A DNA stretch of 64,000 nucleotides from Candidatus Faecalibacterium intestinigallinarum (GTDB lineage Bacteria > Bacillota > Clostridia > Oscillospirales > Ruminococcaceae), in contig DXHQ01000037.1 in assembly GCA_019113345.1 (NCBI GenBank), forward strand, positions 1 through 64,000, read 5' to 3'. This document shows positions 18,266-27,562 of the stretch, in pieces (position 1 is the stretch's first letter; each line of letters starts with the position of its first letter). A program made the position numbers and the translations under genes. Under the pieces are notes generated by a model. The model was not told where the DNA came from, did no database searches, and was given only the letters and a program-made list of their open reading frames with translations.

Positions 18266-18443
18266 ACCCACTTGTGATTGTGGGCCCTGAAATCAAAGCA
18301 GGGTCTATTTTGTTATGCCCAAATTGGCATGGGGCAGCTTTTGCTGCCCTTGTTTTCTGCTTAGCGTAAGTGGCTGACAGGGTCAAGAGCGGCGAAGCCG
18401 TGATGGAAACCATCTACTCTTGACCCTGTTGGCCACTTATGCT
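18266..18443 (+). ncRNA. multi-stem structured RNA downstream of the IS110 transposase, ending in a three-way-junction fold
   Basis: 27-bp arms 18363-18389/18417-18443 (all three mismatches are G.U on + strand); two internal triloop hairpins; four stem-loops upstream. Confidence 0.5.
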
Positions 18444-18547
18444 ATTGACTTTGCTTAATTGGTCTAAACTTGCTTCAAAAGTTGCAACATCTTGCGGCCT
18501 TTCTTAGCAAGTGGCAAGGGCAAGTGGCAAGGCGGCAAGCTGGCAAG

Positions 18548-18853
18548 TCACTCTGCCGGGTGGGTGTGCAGCGCTTCCAGGCGCTGGGCCGTGTCCTCGA
18601 GGTCGGCGATGCGGTGCTCGTCGGCCTTGAGCTTGGTCTCGAGGGTGGGGATGCGCTCGGCAAAGTTGTTGTGCCGCTGGACCTCCCGGGTCAGCTCTTC
18701 CAGCTTGGTGTCGGTGATGGCCTGCTGCTTTTCCAGTTGGGCCTGCATCCGGCTGGATGCCGCCCGGTTGGAGAGGATGACGCCGACCAGCGACAGGCCC
18801 CCGGTGATGATAGCGGCGAGGATCGCCGCGGTGGTGCTGTCCATCGGTCTCAC
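18548..18853 (-). CDS. phage small membrane protein (holin/XhlA-like)
   Basis: N-terminal TM then coiled coil; lysis module. Confidence 0.5.
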   Translation of the reverse strand: MRPMDSTTAAILAAIITGGLSLVGVILSNRAASSRMQAQLEKQQAITDTKLEELTREVQRHNNFAERIPTLETKLKADEHRIADLEDTAQRLEALHTHPAE

Positions 18854-19245
18854 CCCTTCCAGCGGCTTTTGTTGGCGCGCACGTCCACATGGACAAAGGT
18901 GTCGTAGATGCCCACGCCGCCGTGGTCCCCCAGCAGCTGGCAGGCGTAGTCGTAAACCTCCCGCGGGGTGTGCCCAGCGACCTGGATATCCGCCGCCAAA
19001 CCCTCGCAGTGCTTGCTTTTCTTGGAGCTGTCCTTGACGCGAGCGTTATAGGCATCGGTTCTGTATGCACTGGTGATACTCACTGCTGCGCCAAAATGGA
19101 CGCGGATGCTTTCGAGGATGTCTACCAGTGCAGGGCTCACAAAAATCACATCGCTGCCATCACTGCACTGGAACTCGTGCAGCTTAAAATGGCCGGACAG
19201 CTGAACGTCGCCCTCACTTAGGCGATAACTTTTCACGTCATACAT
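18850..19245 (-). CDS. M15-family peptidase, endolysin
   Basis: HFKLHEFQCSDGSDVIFVSPALVDILESIRVHFG...SAYRT...KHCEGLAADIQV...VHVDVR. Confidence 0.9.
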   Translation of the reverse strand: MYDVKSYRLSEGDVQLSGHFKLHEFQCSDGSDVIFVSPALVDILESIRVHFGAAVSITSAYRTDAYNARVKDSSKKSKHCEGLAADIQVAGHTPREVYDYACQLLGDHGGVGIYDTFVHVDVRANKSRWKG

Positions 19246-19262
19246 GGGTGTGCCTCCCTTGT

Positions 19263-19526
19263 TCATTCGTTTTTGATGTGTTCTTCCAGTGCGGTGATCC
19301 GGCGGTCGTGGTCCATGAGCTTTTCCTGCAGCCGCCGGTCGGCGTCTTTCAGCTCGGACAGGCTCTCGGTGTACCTTGCCTTGAAGTCTTCCAGGTTCGA
19401 CAGCAGCAGCTTGACCTGCCCGCTCAGCTCGTTGATGGTGCTTGTCAGCTTCACGATGGGCCCGGCCACGCTGGCCAGCAGGCCCACCAGAGCGACAACC
19501 ACCGTCACCACGCCCCACTCGGTCAT
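19263..19526 (-). CDS. phage TM/coiled-coil protein (hemolysin XhlA/holin-like)
   Basis: MTEWGVVTVVVALVGLLASVAGPIVKLTSTINELSGQVK... Confidence 0.6.
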   Translation of the reverse strand: MTEWGVVTVVVALVGLLASVAGPIVKLTSTINELSGQVKLLLSNLEDFKARYTESLSELKDADRRLQEKLMDHDRRITALEEHIKNE

Positions 19527-20155
19527 GCGACCTCCTTCCACCCTGCCGGGTATGCGTCGGGGGAGTACACGTTCCCATCCATAGTGGATTCGTACACTTT
19601 CCCGTTGTAGGTCACACGGTCGCCGACGCTATAAGCATCATGCGCCCCGGTGGGCTGCACGAATTCGGGGTACTCGGTCGGTTCAGGGTTCTCCCCACCG
19701 CCCGGCTCGGGTTCGGGCCCGGGTTCTGTGCTTTCCACAAGCTCCCAGCCCGCGGGGTAGACGTCCGGGGCCCAAACGTTGCCGTTGATAGTGGACTTGT
19801 ACAGCGTGCCGTTATAATCCACCACGTCGCCGATATTGTACGCATCGTGTGCGCCGCTGGGCTGGGCCCACAGCGGGACGCCGCTGTCGTTAAGACCGAA
19901 CGCCGTGTACAGGCTCTCGGTGCCCGCACCGGGCGGATACTGGCTCTGCGAGACGTGGCTCTGTGCCACCTTGTACAGCTGCGGGTCGCCCAGGTTGTTG
20001 ACGCCGTGGGAGATAATATCGCCGGCGCTGTAGCTAGTCTGCGAGGCCCATACGGGATAGACGGTCGCCACCTCAAGGGCTTCGGCGTCGGTCAGGGTCT
20101 TGACGAACATCTGCAAGGCTTTCCGCAGCTGTTCCGCTGCCTGCAATCTGGTCAT
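19523..20155 (-). CDS. tail-associated protein with two carbohydrate-binding (CBM5/12-like) repeats
   Basis: two copies of HDAYxxGDxVxYNGxxYxSTxxGNVxxPDxYPAGW plus a partial N-terminal copy. Confidence 0.8.
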   Translation of the reverse strand: MTRLQAAEQLRKALQMFVKTLTDAEALEVATVYPVWASQTSYSAGDIISHGVNNLGDPQLYKVAQSHVSQSQYPPGAGTESLYTAFGLNDSGVPLWAQPSGAHDAYNIGDVVDYNGTLYKSTINGNVWAPDVYPAGWELVESTEPGPEPEPGGGENPEPTEYPEFVQPTGAHDAYSVGDRVTYNGKVYESTMDGNVYSPDAYPAGWKEVA

Positions 20156-20439
20156 TCCATCACCCCCAGTAAGGTATTCAGGACTTCGGTGTCGGTCGGC
20201 TCCGGTTCTGGCTCAGGCTGCTCCGCCTTCCACGCCTCGTAAGCCTCCGCGTTGGCCTCATAGCTCGCCACCGTACCGCGCTTGATGGTGGGCAGGATGA
20301 AGCCCTCGTACTGGTCAAAGACGGCCCTGTCGAGGCTATCCGGCCACCACAGGTAGCCCGGCGGCGGCATCGGCTGCGTGGTCTGTTGGATGGCCTCATA
20401 CTGGCCCTCTGCGCTCGGTGTGTTTTTCAGAATGTACAT
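20152..20439 (-). CDS. small tail-region protein
   Basis: 95-aa ORF overlapping neighbours by 4 bp. Confidence 0.6.
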   Translation of the reverse strand: MYILKNTPSAEGQYEAIQQTTQPMPPPGYLWWPDSLDRAVFDQYEGFILPTIKRGTVASYEANAEAYEAWKAEQPEPEPEPTDTEVLNTLLGVME

Positions 20440-20452
20440 TCAGGTCACCCCC

Positions 20453-23400
20453 TTACAGTTTGGTCAGGTCGATGCAGATGGACGGCCGGAACCCGAGCGA
20501 GTTCGACTTGTAGTAGTCGTAGCCGCCGTCGCCGTAGAGGCGCCCACCCGAGTCCACGAACCACGCGCGGTCCGAGGAATACTTGGTCGATGTCCAGTAA
20601 ACAGATCCGACACTTCTCCGGCTATTACTATTAAAGTAACTGAAACCACCATTCATCTGATCCTTGGTAGCAACAAATACCTTACCAGAGGTGTTACCTG
20701 CGGTAACACTCTTCAGACAGTTCTTCTGTGCCTCATTCAACGAATTTGCGAAGTTCGTACATTTCTGCTGCAAGTCATACCAAGTCGAGTTGCCAGACAG
20801 ACCATTCAGCGTCAGGTAGGCTTCCGATGCGGTCTTGTGGGAGATAATCCACTGCTGGCCCGCAAAGGTCATGATGTCGCCGACGTTGCCGATGGCAAGC
20901 AACAGCAGCGTCCCGCCGGTGTAGTAGGTGCTGCCGTCGGTGCAGTAGTAGACGTCGGGCGCGTTCATGGCGTCCGGTGAGATAACGGCCTCGCTCAGGA
21001 CGTAGTAGGTCTCGCCGCCCGAACCGGGAATGGCGTACCGGTGCCAGGTCGGCTGCGCCTCGATCATGGCCAGCAGCGTCTCGTTGATGTTCGAGCCCGC
21101 GCTTACGCTCGTGCCCTGCGTGGTCACGTCGTAGACGGTCGCGGCCAGCGGCTGGAACAGCGCGGCCACGTTGGAGGTGTCCACCATCGTCAACGTCCGT
21201 CCCGCATACAGCGTGGTGCCCTGGTCGTCCTGGTACACGGGCCCGGTAAAGCTGCCGGTGCTCGGCTGGATGACGTCCTGCGCTGCGATGTAGTACTTGG
21301 TACCGTCGGTGCCCGTCAGCACGTAGTAGTTGTGGTTTGCGTTGTCCGCGATGATGGTCTCCAGCGCCTCCGTCTGGTCGGTCACGCTGGACGTGCTGCC
21401 GCCGCTGGCCGAGAAGACGTGCGGCTGCTCCAGCGCGGTGAACAGGGCGACAGGGTTGGTCACGATCTCTGCCTCAGAGTCCACCACGAACTTGAAATAC
21501 TGCACGATGGCCGCGTTGCTGCCGTTGAGCATGGCGGTGAACTTGTCCGCGCTTGCGCCAATCGTCACATTGCCGTCAAGTGTCTTGGCCGCACTGCTGC
21601 CAGCTGAGATAAGCACCATCGTAAAGTTTGTACTTCCTGCTGTGCTGTACACGCCGAAGCAGTAATGGACGCCGCTCTCGCGCGGGAGCTCAGTCTGTGC
21701 GCCCGCGCTGCCCAGATACACCGCGTCCACCTGTTCCAGATGCCCTGTCAGGCCCCTGAAGCTCTTTTCGAGGGCGTCGATGTCATTCTGGATGGAGACG
21801 CCGTGCTTCCCGATGACCTGCTGCGAGGTGGTGCGCGGGAAGATGGGATTCCCCTGGTCGTCCCGCAGCTGTTCAGCCCGGCCGCCGTCCGGCAAGGCGT
21901 TGAACGGGATGGCGAACTGCCACGCCTTGTTGGCGGGCAGCAGGTCGGTCTTTTCGGCCGTCATCTGGATGGTGTGCTGACCGCTGGCAAGGATGCGGGT
22001 GTCCACGCTGATTTCTGCGTTCTCGCCCTGGTCAAGGATAGCATCCAGAACCTTTGCACCGTCCATGTATCCGGTCACGGCGATGCCGGTCACGCCGGTC
22101 TGGCCGCTGACGCTGATGGCTGCACTAAGGGTAAAGGGCTTGATCTGCTGCCCCATCGCGGTATCAGGGCCGCCGATGGTGATCCAGCCGACATTAACGG
22201 CAGACTGTTCGCTGGTCACATACGGGCCAGATGCACCGTCATCGTCTACAGCCTTTGCCCGGTACGTTACCGTGCCCCAGTCGCTGCTGATATGGTCAGT
22301 GGTGCTCAGGGCGCTGGTGGTGGCGATGACGTCCCAGTCAGAGCCGCCGTCCACTCTGCGCTCATATACATAGTTTTCAACCGTGCCGTCGGAGTCGGTA
22401 GCAGCGGTGAGCGTGATGATTGCGTCCTGTCCGCCCACCACGTTGGTCACGTAGATGCTTCCTGGCGCTGTGGGCGGCTGGTTATGCACGACGGTATATG
22501 CCTCACTGGTCACATACGGGCCCTCTGCCCCCATGTTATCTACGGCTTTGGCGCGGTACGTCACGGTCGTCCAGCTGTCGTCGATGCTGTCCGTTGCTGT
22601 CAGGCTGTTGGCGCTGGAGAACTGGGTCCACTGGCCGCTATCGACCTTGCGCTCGTAGATGTAATTGGCGATGGTGCCATCCTCATCGGTCGCGGCTGTC
22701 AGGGTAACGGTCGATTGCTGATTGCCGATTACATTGCTCGCGGTGATGGAGCCGGGCGCGGACGGGGGCTGGTTCGTGATAACGGTACCATCATCCAGAA
22801 CGAAAAGGTCGTTCGGGAGAACGAGAACAGGGCGGATATAATGGCTTCTCGTTGTGTCCCCAGCGTTAAAGCCCTGGCTCATCCATGGATAGGAACCCCC
22901 ATCGGTGCAGTAGTATGCGTACTGGCCCGAGCTGGCCGGAGCTGGTGTGCGCAGCCACCAATCATTTCCGTTCAGGTTTCTGGCATCATCACCAGAACTT
23001 GCAAACCAGCTCAGTACCGTTCCTTCATCCGGCACACCGCTGTAGCCACTCGTAGCACTGAAGCCGACCTCTGCAAGGCTCAAAAGGAACACTTTGCAGC
23101 TCAGGCCGTTTGAACCTTGATTTACGCTACCCGCGCCGCCGTAGTCCACATCAGAAACATAAGGGATTTTGACCTGCTTGACGGCGGCTTGGATATCGGA
23201 ATCCAGCGTGTTCAAGTAGGTATTGTTCAGCCACGTGTGGATTTCACAGTCGTCCGGGTAGTTGTAGTAGCGTTCGCCGTTATCCTCACCCCAAATACGG
23301 GAAGAGTGTGCACCCTTCCTCACTAGCACGGTGCCGCCTTCAAATCCGGAGTATGCGCTGGACGGGCTGTTTTGATGAGCAACGACAAATTCCACAGGGG

Positions 23401-23464
23401 AGCTATTTTCGTTCAGTTTGACGGTACTGCCCACCAGCTTGGTGCTGAGTTTTACTAATGCCAT
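20453..23464 (-). CDS. large tail/receptor-binding protein: N-terminal DUF6273-like domain, two fibronectin-like repeats, C-terminal lectin-fold-like domain
   Basis: 1003 aa; WWLRTPAP...IRPVLVLP at N-term; tandem PPxAPGSI...YRAKAVD repeats; YWTSTKYSSDRAWFVDSGGRLYGDGGYDYYKSNSLGFRPSICIDL at C-term. Confidence 0.8.
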   Translation of the reverse strand: MALVKLSTKLVGSTVKLNENSSPVEFVVAHQNSPSSAYSGFEGGTVLVRKGAHSSRIWGEDNGERYYNYPDDCEIHTWLNNTYLNTLDSDIQAAVKQVKIPYVSDVDYGGAGSVNQGSNGLSCKVFLLSLAEVGFSATSGYSGVPDEGTVLSWFASSGDDARNLNGNDWWLRTPAPASSGQYAYYCTDGGSYPWMSQGFNAGDTTRSHYIRPVLVLPNDLFVLDDGTVITNQPPSAPGSITASNVIGNQQSTVTLTAATDEDGTIANYIYERKVDSGQWTQFSSANSLTATDSIDDSWTTVTYRAKAVDNMGAEGPYVTSEAYTVVHNQPPTAPGSIYVTNVVGGQDAIITLTAATDSDGTVENYVYERRVDGGSDWDVIATTSALSTTDHISSDWGTVTYRAKAVDDDGASGPYVTSEQSAVNVGWITIGGPDTAMGQQIKPFTLSAAISVSGQTGVTGIAVTGYMDGAKVLDAILDQGENAEISVDTRILASGQHTIQMTAEKTDLLPANKAWQFAIPFNALPDGGRAEQLRDDQGNPIFPRTTSQQVIGKHGVSIQNDIDALEKSFRGLTGHLEQVDAVYLGSAGAQTELPRESGVHYCFGVYSTAGSTNFTMVLISAGSSAAKTLDGNVTIGASADKFTAMLNGSNAAIVQYFKFVVDSEAEIVTNPVALFTALEQPHVFSASGGSTSSVTDQTEALETIIADNANHNYYVLTGTDGTKYYIAAQDVIQPSTGSFTGPVYQDDQGTTLYAGRTLTMVDTSNVAALFQPLAATVYDVTTQGTSVSAGSNINETLLAMIEAQPTWHRYAIPGSGGETYYVLSEAVISPDAMNAPDVYYCTDGSTYYTGGTLLLLAIGNVGDIMTFAGQQWIISHKTASEAYLTLNGLSGNSTWYDLQQKCTNFANSLNEAQKNCLKSVTAGNTSGKVFVATKDQMNGGFSYFNSNSRRSVGSVYWTSTKYSSDRAWFVDSGGRLYGDGGYDYYKSNSLGFRPSICIDLTKL

Positions 23465-23479
23465 GTTTTTCCTCCTTTC

Positions 23480-24055
23480 CTATTTTGCGGCTTTTTCATA
23501 GTCGAAGTACGGACAAGTTCTCACCGGGCGGTTGGGGTTGATGACGCTTGTGTTCTTCGGATGCCCGGCAAGATTCGGGATGGCAACATATACGTTCTCT
23601 TTGACCTGCTCAAGGAAACAGTAAAAAAATCCGTCATCCTGCTGGTCGTAGTAGTACGATCCTGGAAGCCTCAGCGCCTCGTACTCCCTGCGCTCATACC
23701 ACTCCACAAAGGCTTTTCCGATGGTTTTCGGGATATAAGTACACAGTAGGAATCTGCCCTTGGATGCAGGATAAATTCCGGCCTCGGCAATACGGGACGT
23801 CGTCGAGAATACGATCACGGTGTCGGAATGCCGGGCTATGTAGCTTTCTGCTCTTGCGCAAAAGTCATGGCACAAAAGCATATCATCCTGCACATATACA
23901 GCATCGTCATTCGCTACCTTGATGGCTTCGACAAAGGACTCCACCGCCCCGCGGTGCTCTACGTCGTTATAGATCAGCGCACCGGGGATGAGCCGTTCCA
24001 GGTACACTGTGTCCCGCTCGGGAACCTTTCGTATGACGTACTTCATTTCAGCCAC
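23480..24055 (-). CDS. phage glycosyltransferase-like protein
   Basis: 191 aa GT-A-like pattern with AVYVQDDMLLCHDF acidic motif; between tail fibre genes. Confidence 0.5.
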   Translation of the reverse strand: MAEMKYVIRKVPERDTVYLERLIPGALIYNDVEHRGAVESFVEAIKVANDDAVYVQDDMLLCHDFCARAESYIARHSDTVIVFSTTSRIAEAGIYPASKGRFLLCTYIPKTIGKAFVEWYERREYEALRLPGSYYYDQQDDGFFYCFLEQVKENVYVAIPNLAGHPKNTSVINPNRPVRTCPYFDYEKAAK

Positions 24056-24060
24056 ACCTT

Positions 24061-25062
24061 TCAGGTATAATCCGCGAGAGTCTCGCCGTAGAGCGTGTTG
24101 GGCTTCGGGCTGGCCGGGAACTGGCCGGTGTACTGAATGAAGCCGCCGGTCATATCGTCCGGCAGCACGCTCGGCAGGACTTTGCCGTTTTCGTCAAGGC
24201 CCGCAACGCCGCCGGGGACGTTGACTCGCATGGTGTTGCCCATGTTGACGATGCCGCGGCCGTCGCCGGGGTGCTCTTCGCTGCCCGAGATAAGGGCCAG
24301 TGTGGCGTTCATATCGTCGGCCGGGATGGCCTGCGCATAGAAGCGTGCGCTGCCTGCAAATGTCTGCATGATAGGGGCAACACCGGCTGCCGCCGCAGTG
24401 CCCAGGGCATCATCGTGCAGAGATGCCACCGGGAAGTGTGTAGCCAGTGCCAACGCGCAGGCAACATCCGCCTGGTAGTGATACAGCCCGGTTCCTCCCG
24501 GCACCCACGCGGAGGCGGGGATGGTGATGCCCACCACATCGGAGGCGCCGACCACACCATCAATCATGCTTTTCAGCAGGGCTTCAGCTTCTTCGGCGGT
24601 GATGAAGGCATCTGCCGTGTACTGCACGTTGACGTTGACCTCGTCCGCCACTACGATGGTAATGGGAAAGCGGCGGATATCCGGGGGCTGGCCAGGGCTA
24701 TAGGCGTTGACCCACTGCGGATAGTCGCCCAGACTGCCGTAATAAATCAGGGTCTCTTCGGACGTCTCGGTTTTGGCGAAGACGCCGTATTCGTTGAGGT
24801 AAAAACCTGCCGCCAGTGATCCGTTGAGGTCGGAACGGTACTCGATGGTCATGGTCACAGTGCTCCCGGAATGGACCGGGGTTGTGGACGTCGCGTAAGC
24901 CATCGGCGAGATCAGATCCGTCAGCGCCGCCATCTGGTCCAGATTTTCGGGTTTGCCGGTGCCCACCATCACCTTGGTGATGGTCAGGGTCTCTCCTGCA
25001 AGCAGACCCGCAATCAATTCACGGCCGGCAGTCGGGCTTGTAAAACCATAGATATTTGCCAT
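24061..25062 (-). CDS. phage tail fibre protein (P2 gpH-like N-terminus)
   Basis: MANIYGFTSPTAGRELIAGLLAGETLTITKVMVGTG...; downstream of gpI. Confidence 0.85.
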   Translation of the reverse strand: MANIYGFTSPTAGRELIAGLLAGETLTITKVMVGTGKPENLDQMAALTDLISPMAYATSTTPVHSGSTVTMTIEYRSDLNGSLAAGFYLNEYGVFAKTETSEETLIYYGSLGDYPQWVNAYSPGQPPDIRRFPITIVVADEVNVNVQYTADAFITAEEAEALLKSMIDGVVGASDVVGITIPASAWVPGGTGLYHYQADVACALALATHFPVASLHDDALGTAAAAGVAPIMQTFAGSARFYAQAIPADDMNATLALISGSEEHPGDGRGIVNMGNTMRVNVPGGVAGLDENGKVLPSVLPDDMTGGFIQYTGQFPASPKPNTLYGETLADYT

Positions 25063-25063
25063 G

Positions 25064-25723
25064 TTATCCCTCCTTGATGTTCGGCAGCACGGTCTGCATA
25101 ATGGTGCCGCACTGCGCAGCTCCCACATAGAGGATGGCTTGCACATCCACATAGGCCGGCGGGAGTGTGGTTTCCATGACGGTGCCGCACATTGCCGTCC
25201 CAATGTGGATGGGCGGTTCGGCGGTCATCTCAGTCACGGTCGTGATATCATCCAACCAGGATGACAGACGCTTGACTGAGGCAAGGATGAGCCAAAATTC
25301 GCGCACGTCCTCCTGACTGATGCCAGCGGAAGTTTCGATGGTTGCCCGGAAGTGGTGCGGCTCGCCGTCGTACTCATACCACTCAGCGATGTGGCCGCCA
25401 CCGAATATAGCTCTCATAAGCCGTTCGACCGCCCAGGGCGTGCCCATCTTGCAATAGAAGAGCAGCGATGCCTTGACCAGGTCTCGTTTGGTCTCGATGG
25501 GGTATGTTTCGCGGTAGGCCGGTGTCCGCAGCTCCACAGCCAGATAATCCAGCAAAAACTCTGGCGCAGTGTCAATGGCGGCATAGCTGCGGCAGGCATC
25601 TGCATAGGCCAGAATCTTGTCGATTTGGATGTGCAGCGCATAGGCAAACGCCTGTGTTTCAACCTGGCTGGCCAGGTTGTCCGGCATGATCTGGGTAAAG
25701 AGACTGCCTTTTAGTTCAATCAT
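25064..25723 (-). CDS. phage tail protein I (gpI-like)
   Basis: position after gpJ; LDYLAVELRTPAYRETYPIETKRDLVKASLLFYCKMGTPWAVERLM. Confidence 0.85.
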   Translation of the reverse strand: MIELKGSLFTQIMPDNLASQVETQAFAYALHIQIDKILAYADACRSYAAIDTAPEFLLDYLAVELRTPAYRETYPIETKRDLVKASLLFYCKMGTPWAVERLMRAIFGGGHIAEWYEYDGEPHHFRATIETSAGISQEDVREFWLILASVKRLSSWLDDITTVTEMTAEPPIHIGTAMCGTVMETTLPPAYVDVQAILYVGAAQCGTIMQTVLPNIKEG

Positions 25724-26873
25724 CTTCCAGCCCTCCGTAACTCACGGACGGATCACCCTGCAAAACGCCCACTTTGGTGCCGAGCACCACCGTATAGGTG
25801 GGCGCGGTGACCACAATGCGCTTTGCGCCGGCGGCCATGATGCGGGCCCGCAGCTCGTCCGGGTTGATATCCCGGCCGATGGTGCGCTGCCAGGATACAT
25901 ATTCGCTGACAGCTACCGTGACGCTCTGCTGAATGGATACAGCGCGGGCGCTGTCGCTGCGGTTGATGTAGTAAGTCAGGGCGATGGTATAAGGCACTTC
26001 ATCTGGCGCGGCGACCCGGACTAGGTCTGTCATCGGTCTCAGGTTGCGGGCGGACAGATAGTCGAGCATCCCATCGATGGCATCTTCATTCGGCTTGGAG
26101 CCGTCGGTCATGAGGAACACCACGTCCACGGTTCCGGCAGCCTGGTCGCTGGTGACTTCAACGTCGCCCACCGCAGGGCTGTAGGACTTGGCATGGTAGA
26201 TGTAGGAATCTTCGGGCCCCGCCGTGGAATAGGCGCCGGGGGCAAGGTAGATGCGCTCTTTGTAGCTTTCATCACTCTCGATGTTTGCGCCGCCGCTGGT
26301 GGGTGTGATGTTGCTGGCGCTGGCCACATACGGCACCGGGTCCACAATGGTGGACAGATCGCCTATCTCGTAGCCGTTGCCTCCTTCCCCTGCCACCGTG
26401 CAGGTAGCCGGAACGTCAACGGTCATCCCGCCGATGGGGATTTCGGCATATTCGTCGGTCGCAAAGTAGATCACGCCCTCCATCGCCACCCGCGTCCCCT
26501 TGGGAATAGAAACAACTGAGGGCCGTTCTGCCGACAGAGTGAACCGGATGGTGGTGGAAGCAGCTGTCGCCTGGTTGCGGGTCGTTCCTTTGAACAGGCC
26601 GAGGTTGTCGAGGAACCCGCCATAGCTGTACTTGAGCAGGTTTTGCTTGCCTGCCCGGTCGATGTACTGCATCGCCTGGTATATCTGGTCGGCCGCAGCG
26701 TACAGTTCCATCCGGTGCGGGCTCGATCTGTCAAGAGTGACAGTCTCGCCAGTGGCCGCGGAAATATAGGTCTCATAGTCAGCGACCATCTCGCTGCGGA
26801 TATCATTCACACCGCGGTCATCGATGAAGGAAATATCGGGGGTATTTGCAAGCGCGCTCTCCCAGTCAAGCAC
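25716..26873 (-). CDS. baseplate J family protein
   Basis: IPKGTRVAMEGVIYFATDE...GEGGNGYEIGDLSTIVDPVPYVASASNITPTSGGANIESDESYKERI. Confidence 0.93.
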   Translation of the reverse strand: MLDWESALANTPDISFIDDRGVNDIRSEMVADYETYISAATGETVTLDRSSPHRMELYAAADQIYQAMQYIDRAGKQNLLKYSYGGFLDNLGLFKGTTRNQATAASTTIRFTLSAERPSVVSIPKGTRVAMEGVIYFATDEYAEIPIGGMTVDVPATCTVAGEGGNGYEIGDLSTIVDPVPYVASASNITPTSGGANIESDESYKERIYLAPGAYSTAGPEDSYIYHAKSYSPAVGDVEVTSDQAAGTVDVVFLMTDGSKPNEDAIDGMLDYLSARNLRPMTDLVRVAAPDEVPYTIALTYYINRSDSARAVSIQQSVTVAVSEYVSWQRTIGRDINPDELRARIMAAGAKRIVVTAPTYTVVLGTKVGVLQGDPSVSYGGLEDD

Positions 26874-27159
26874 TCTTTACCACCACCTTTGCTTTGACGT
26901 GCCCCTCAACGTCCGCCGTCCAGTCGATCTGCTGGAGGCGGAGAAAGGGAAAAAACTTGGGGATTTTTTCGGTCAGCTCGGCCACATACCGGACCTTTGC
27001 CGTTTCGCTTGGCAGGTCTACATAGGACATATCCAGCCCAAACTCGCGATCAAGCGGCATGGTGTGGATGGGGGTAGTAAGCAGCAGCTTGAGCTGCCGG
27101 TCGATATCGGCCAGACGGTCATCCGCGAAGGTGTACTCCAGCTGGAAATCAAAGATCAT
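26866..27159 (-). CDS. baseplate W/gp25-like protein
   Basis: LLTTPIHTMPLDREFGLDMSYVDLP. Confidence 0.85.
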   Translation of the reverse strand: MIFDFQLEYTFADDRLADIDRQLKLLLTTPIHTMPLDREFGLDMSYVDLPSETAKVRYVAELTEKIPKFFPFLRLQQIDWTADVEGHVKAKVVVKSA

Positions 27160-27548
27160 GTGTACTCCTCCAGTGTAATGGTCAGGCTTGCGCGGGCCAA
27201 CTCGCCCTTGTTATAGATCAGGTCCCATGTCTCGCTCGCCCCAGTGATCCGGAAACGGTTGGCGCCCACAGGTCGGTTGCCCAGGATGAAATATTCTGCC
27301 TCACCGTTCTCCACCATCTGTTCGATGGATTCCAGCACAGACCGGGGACGGACGCCCAGACTTGCCGAAAGTGTAATGGGCAGGCTGATGGTTTGCAGCC
27401 CGGGGCCAAGGAACTCGGGCTTTGGCTTGATGCCAGGGGTCTCGTGGACGGCCCACCGGCTAGTCACATCCCGCGTCATGCCGTTGAAGGTGAGCGCATA
27501 GCTGTCGCTCACCCGAAATACGATATTTGAGCCGAGCGTGCCGATCAT
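27156..27548 (-). CDS. P2 gpU-like tail protein
   Basis: LQTISLPITLSASLGVRPRSVLESIEQMVENGEAEYFILG. Confidence 0.8.
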   Translation of the reverse strand: MIGTLGSNIVFRVSDSYALTFNGMTRDVTSRWAVHETPGIKPKPEFLGPGLQTISLPITLSASLGVRPRSVLESIEQMVENGEAEYFILGNRPVGANRFRITGASETWDLIYNKGELARASLTITLEEYT

Positions 27549-27562
27549 GGCTCATACACCTC

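Larger units (their letters stand above)
16790..18475 (+). mobile_element. IS110-family insertion sequence (ends approximate)
   Basis: single IS110 transposase on the + strand inside a minus-strand phage operon; lower GC than flanks; exact ends not determinable. Confidence 0.85.
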
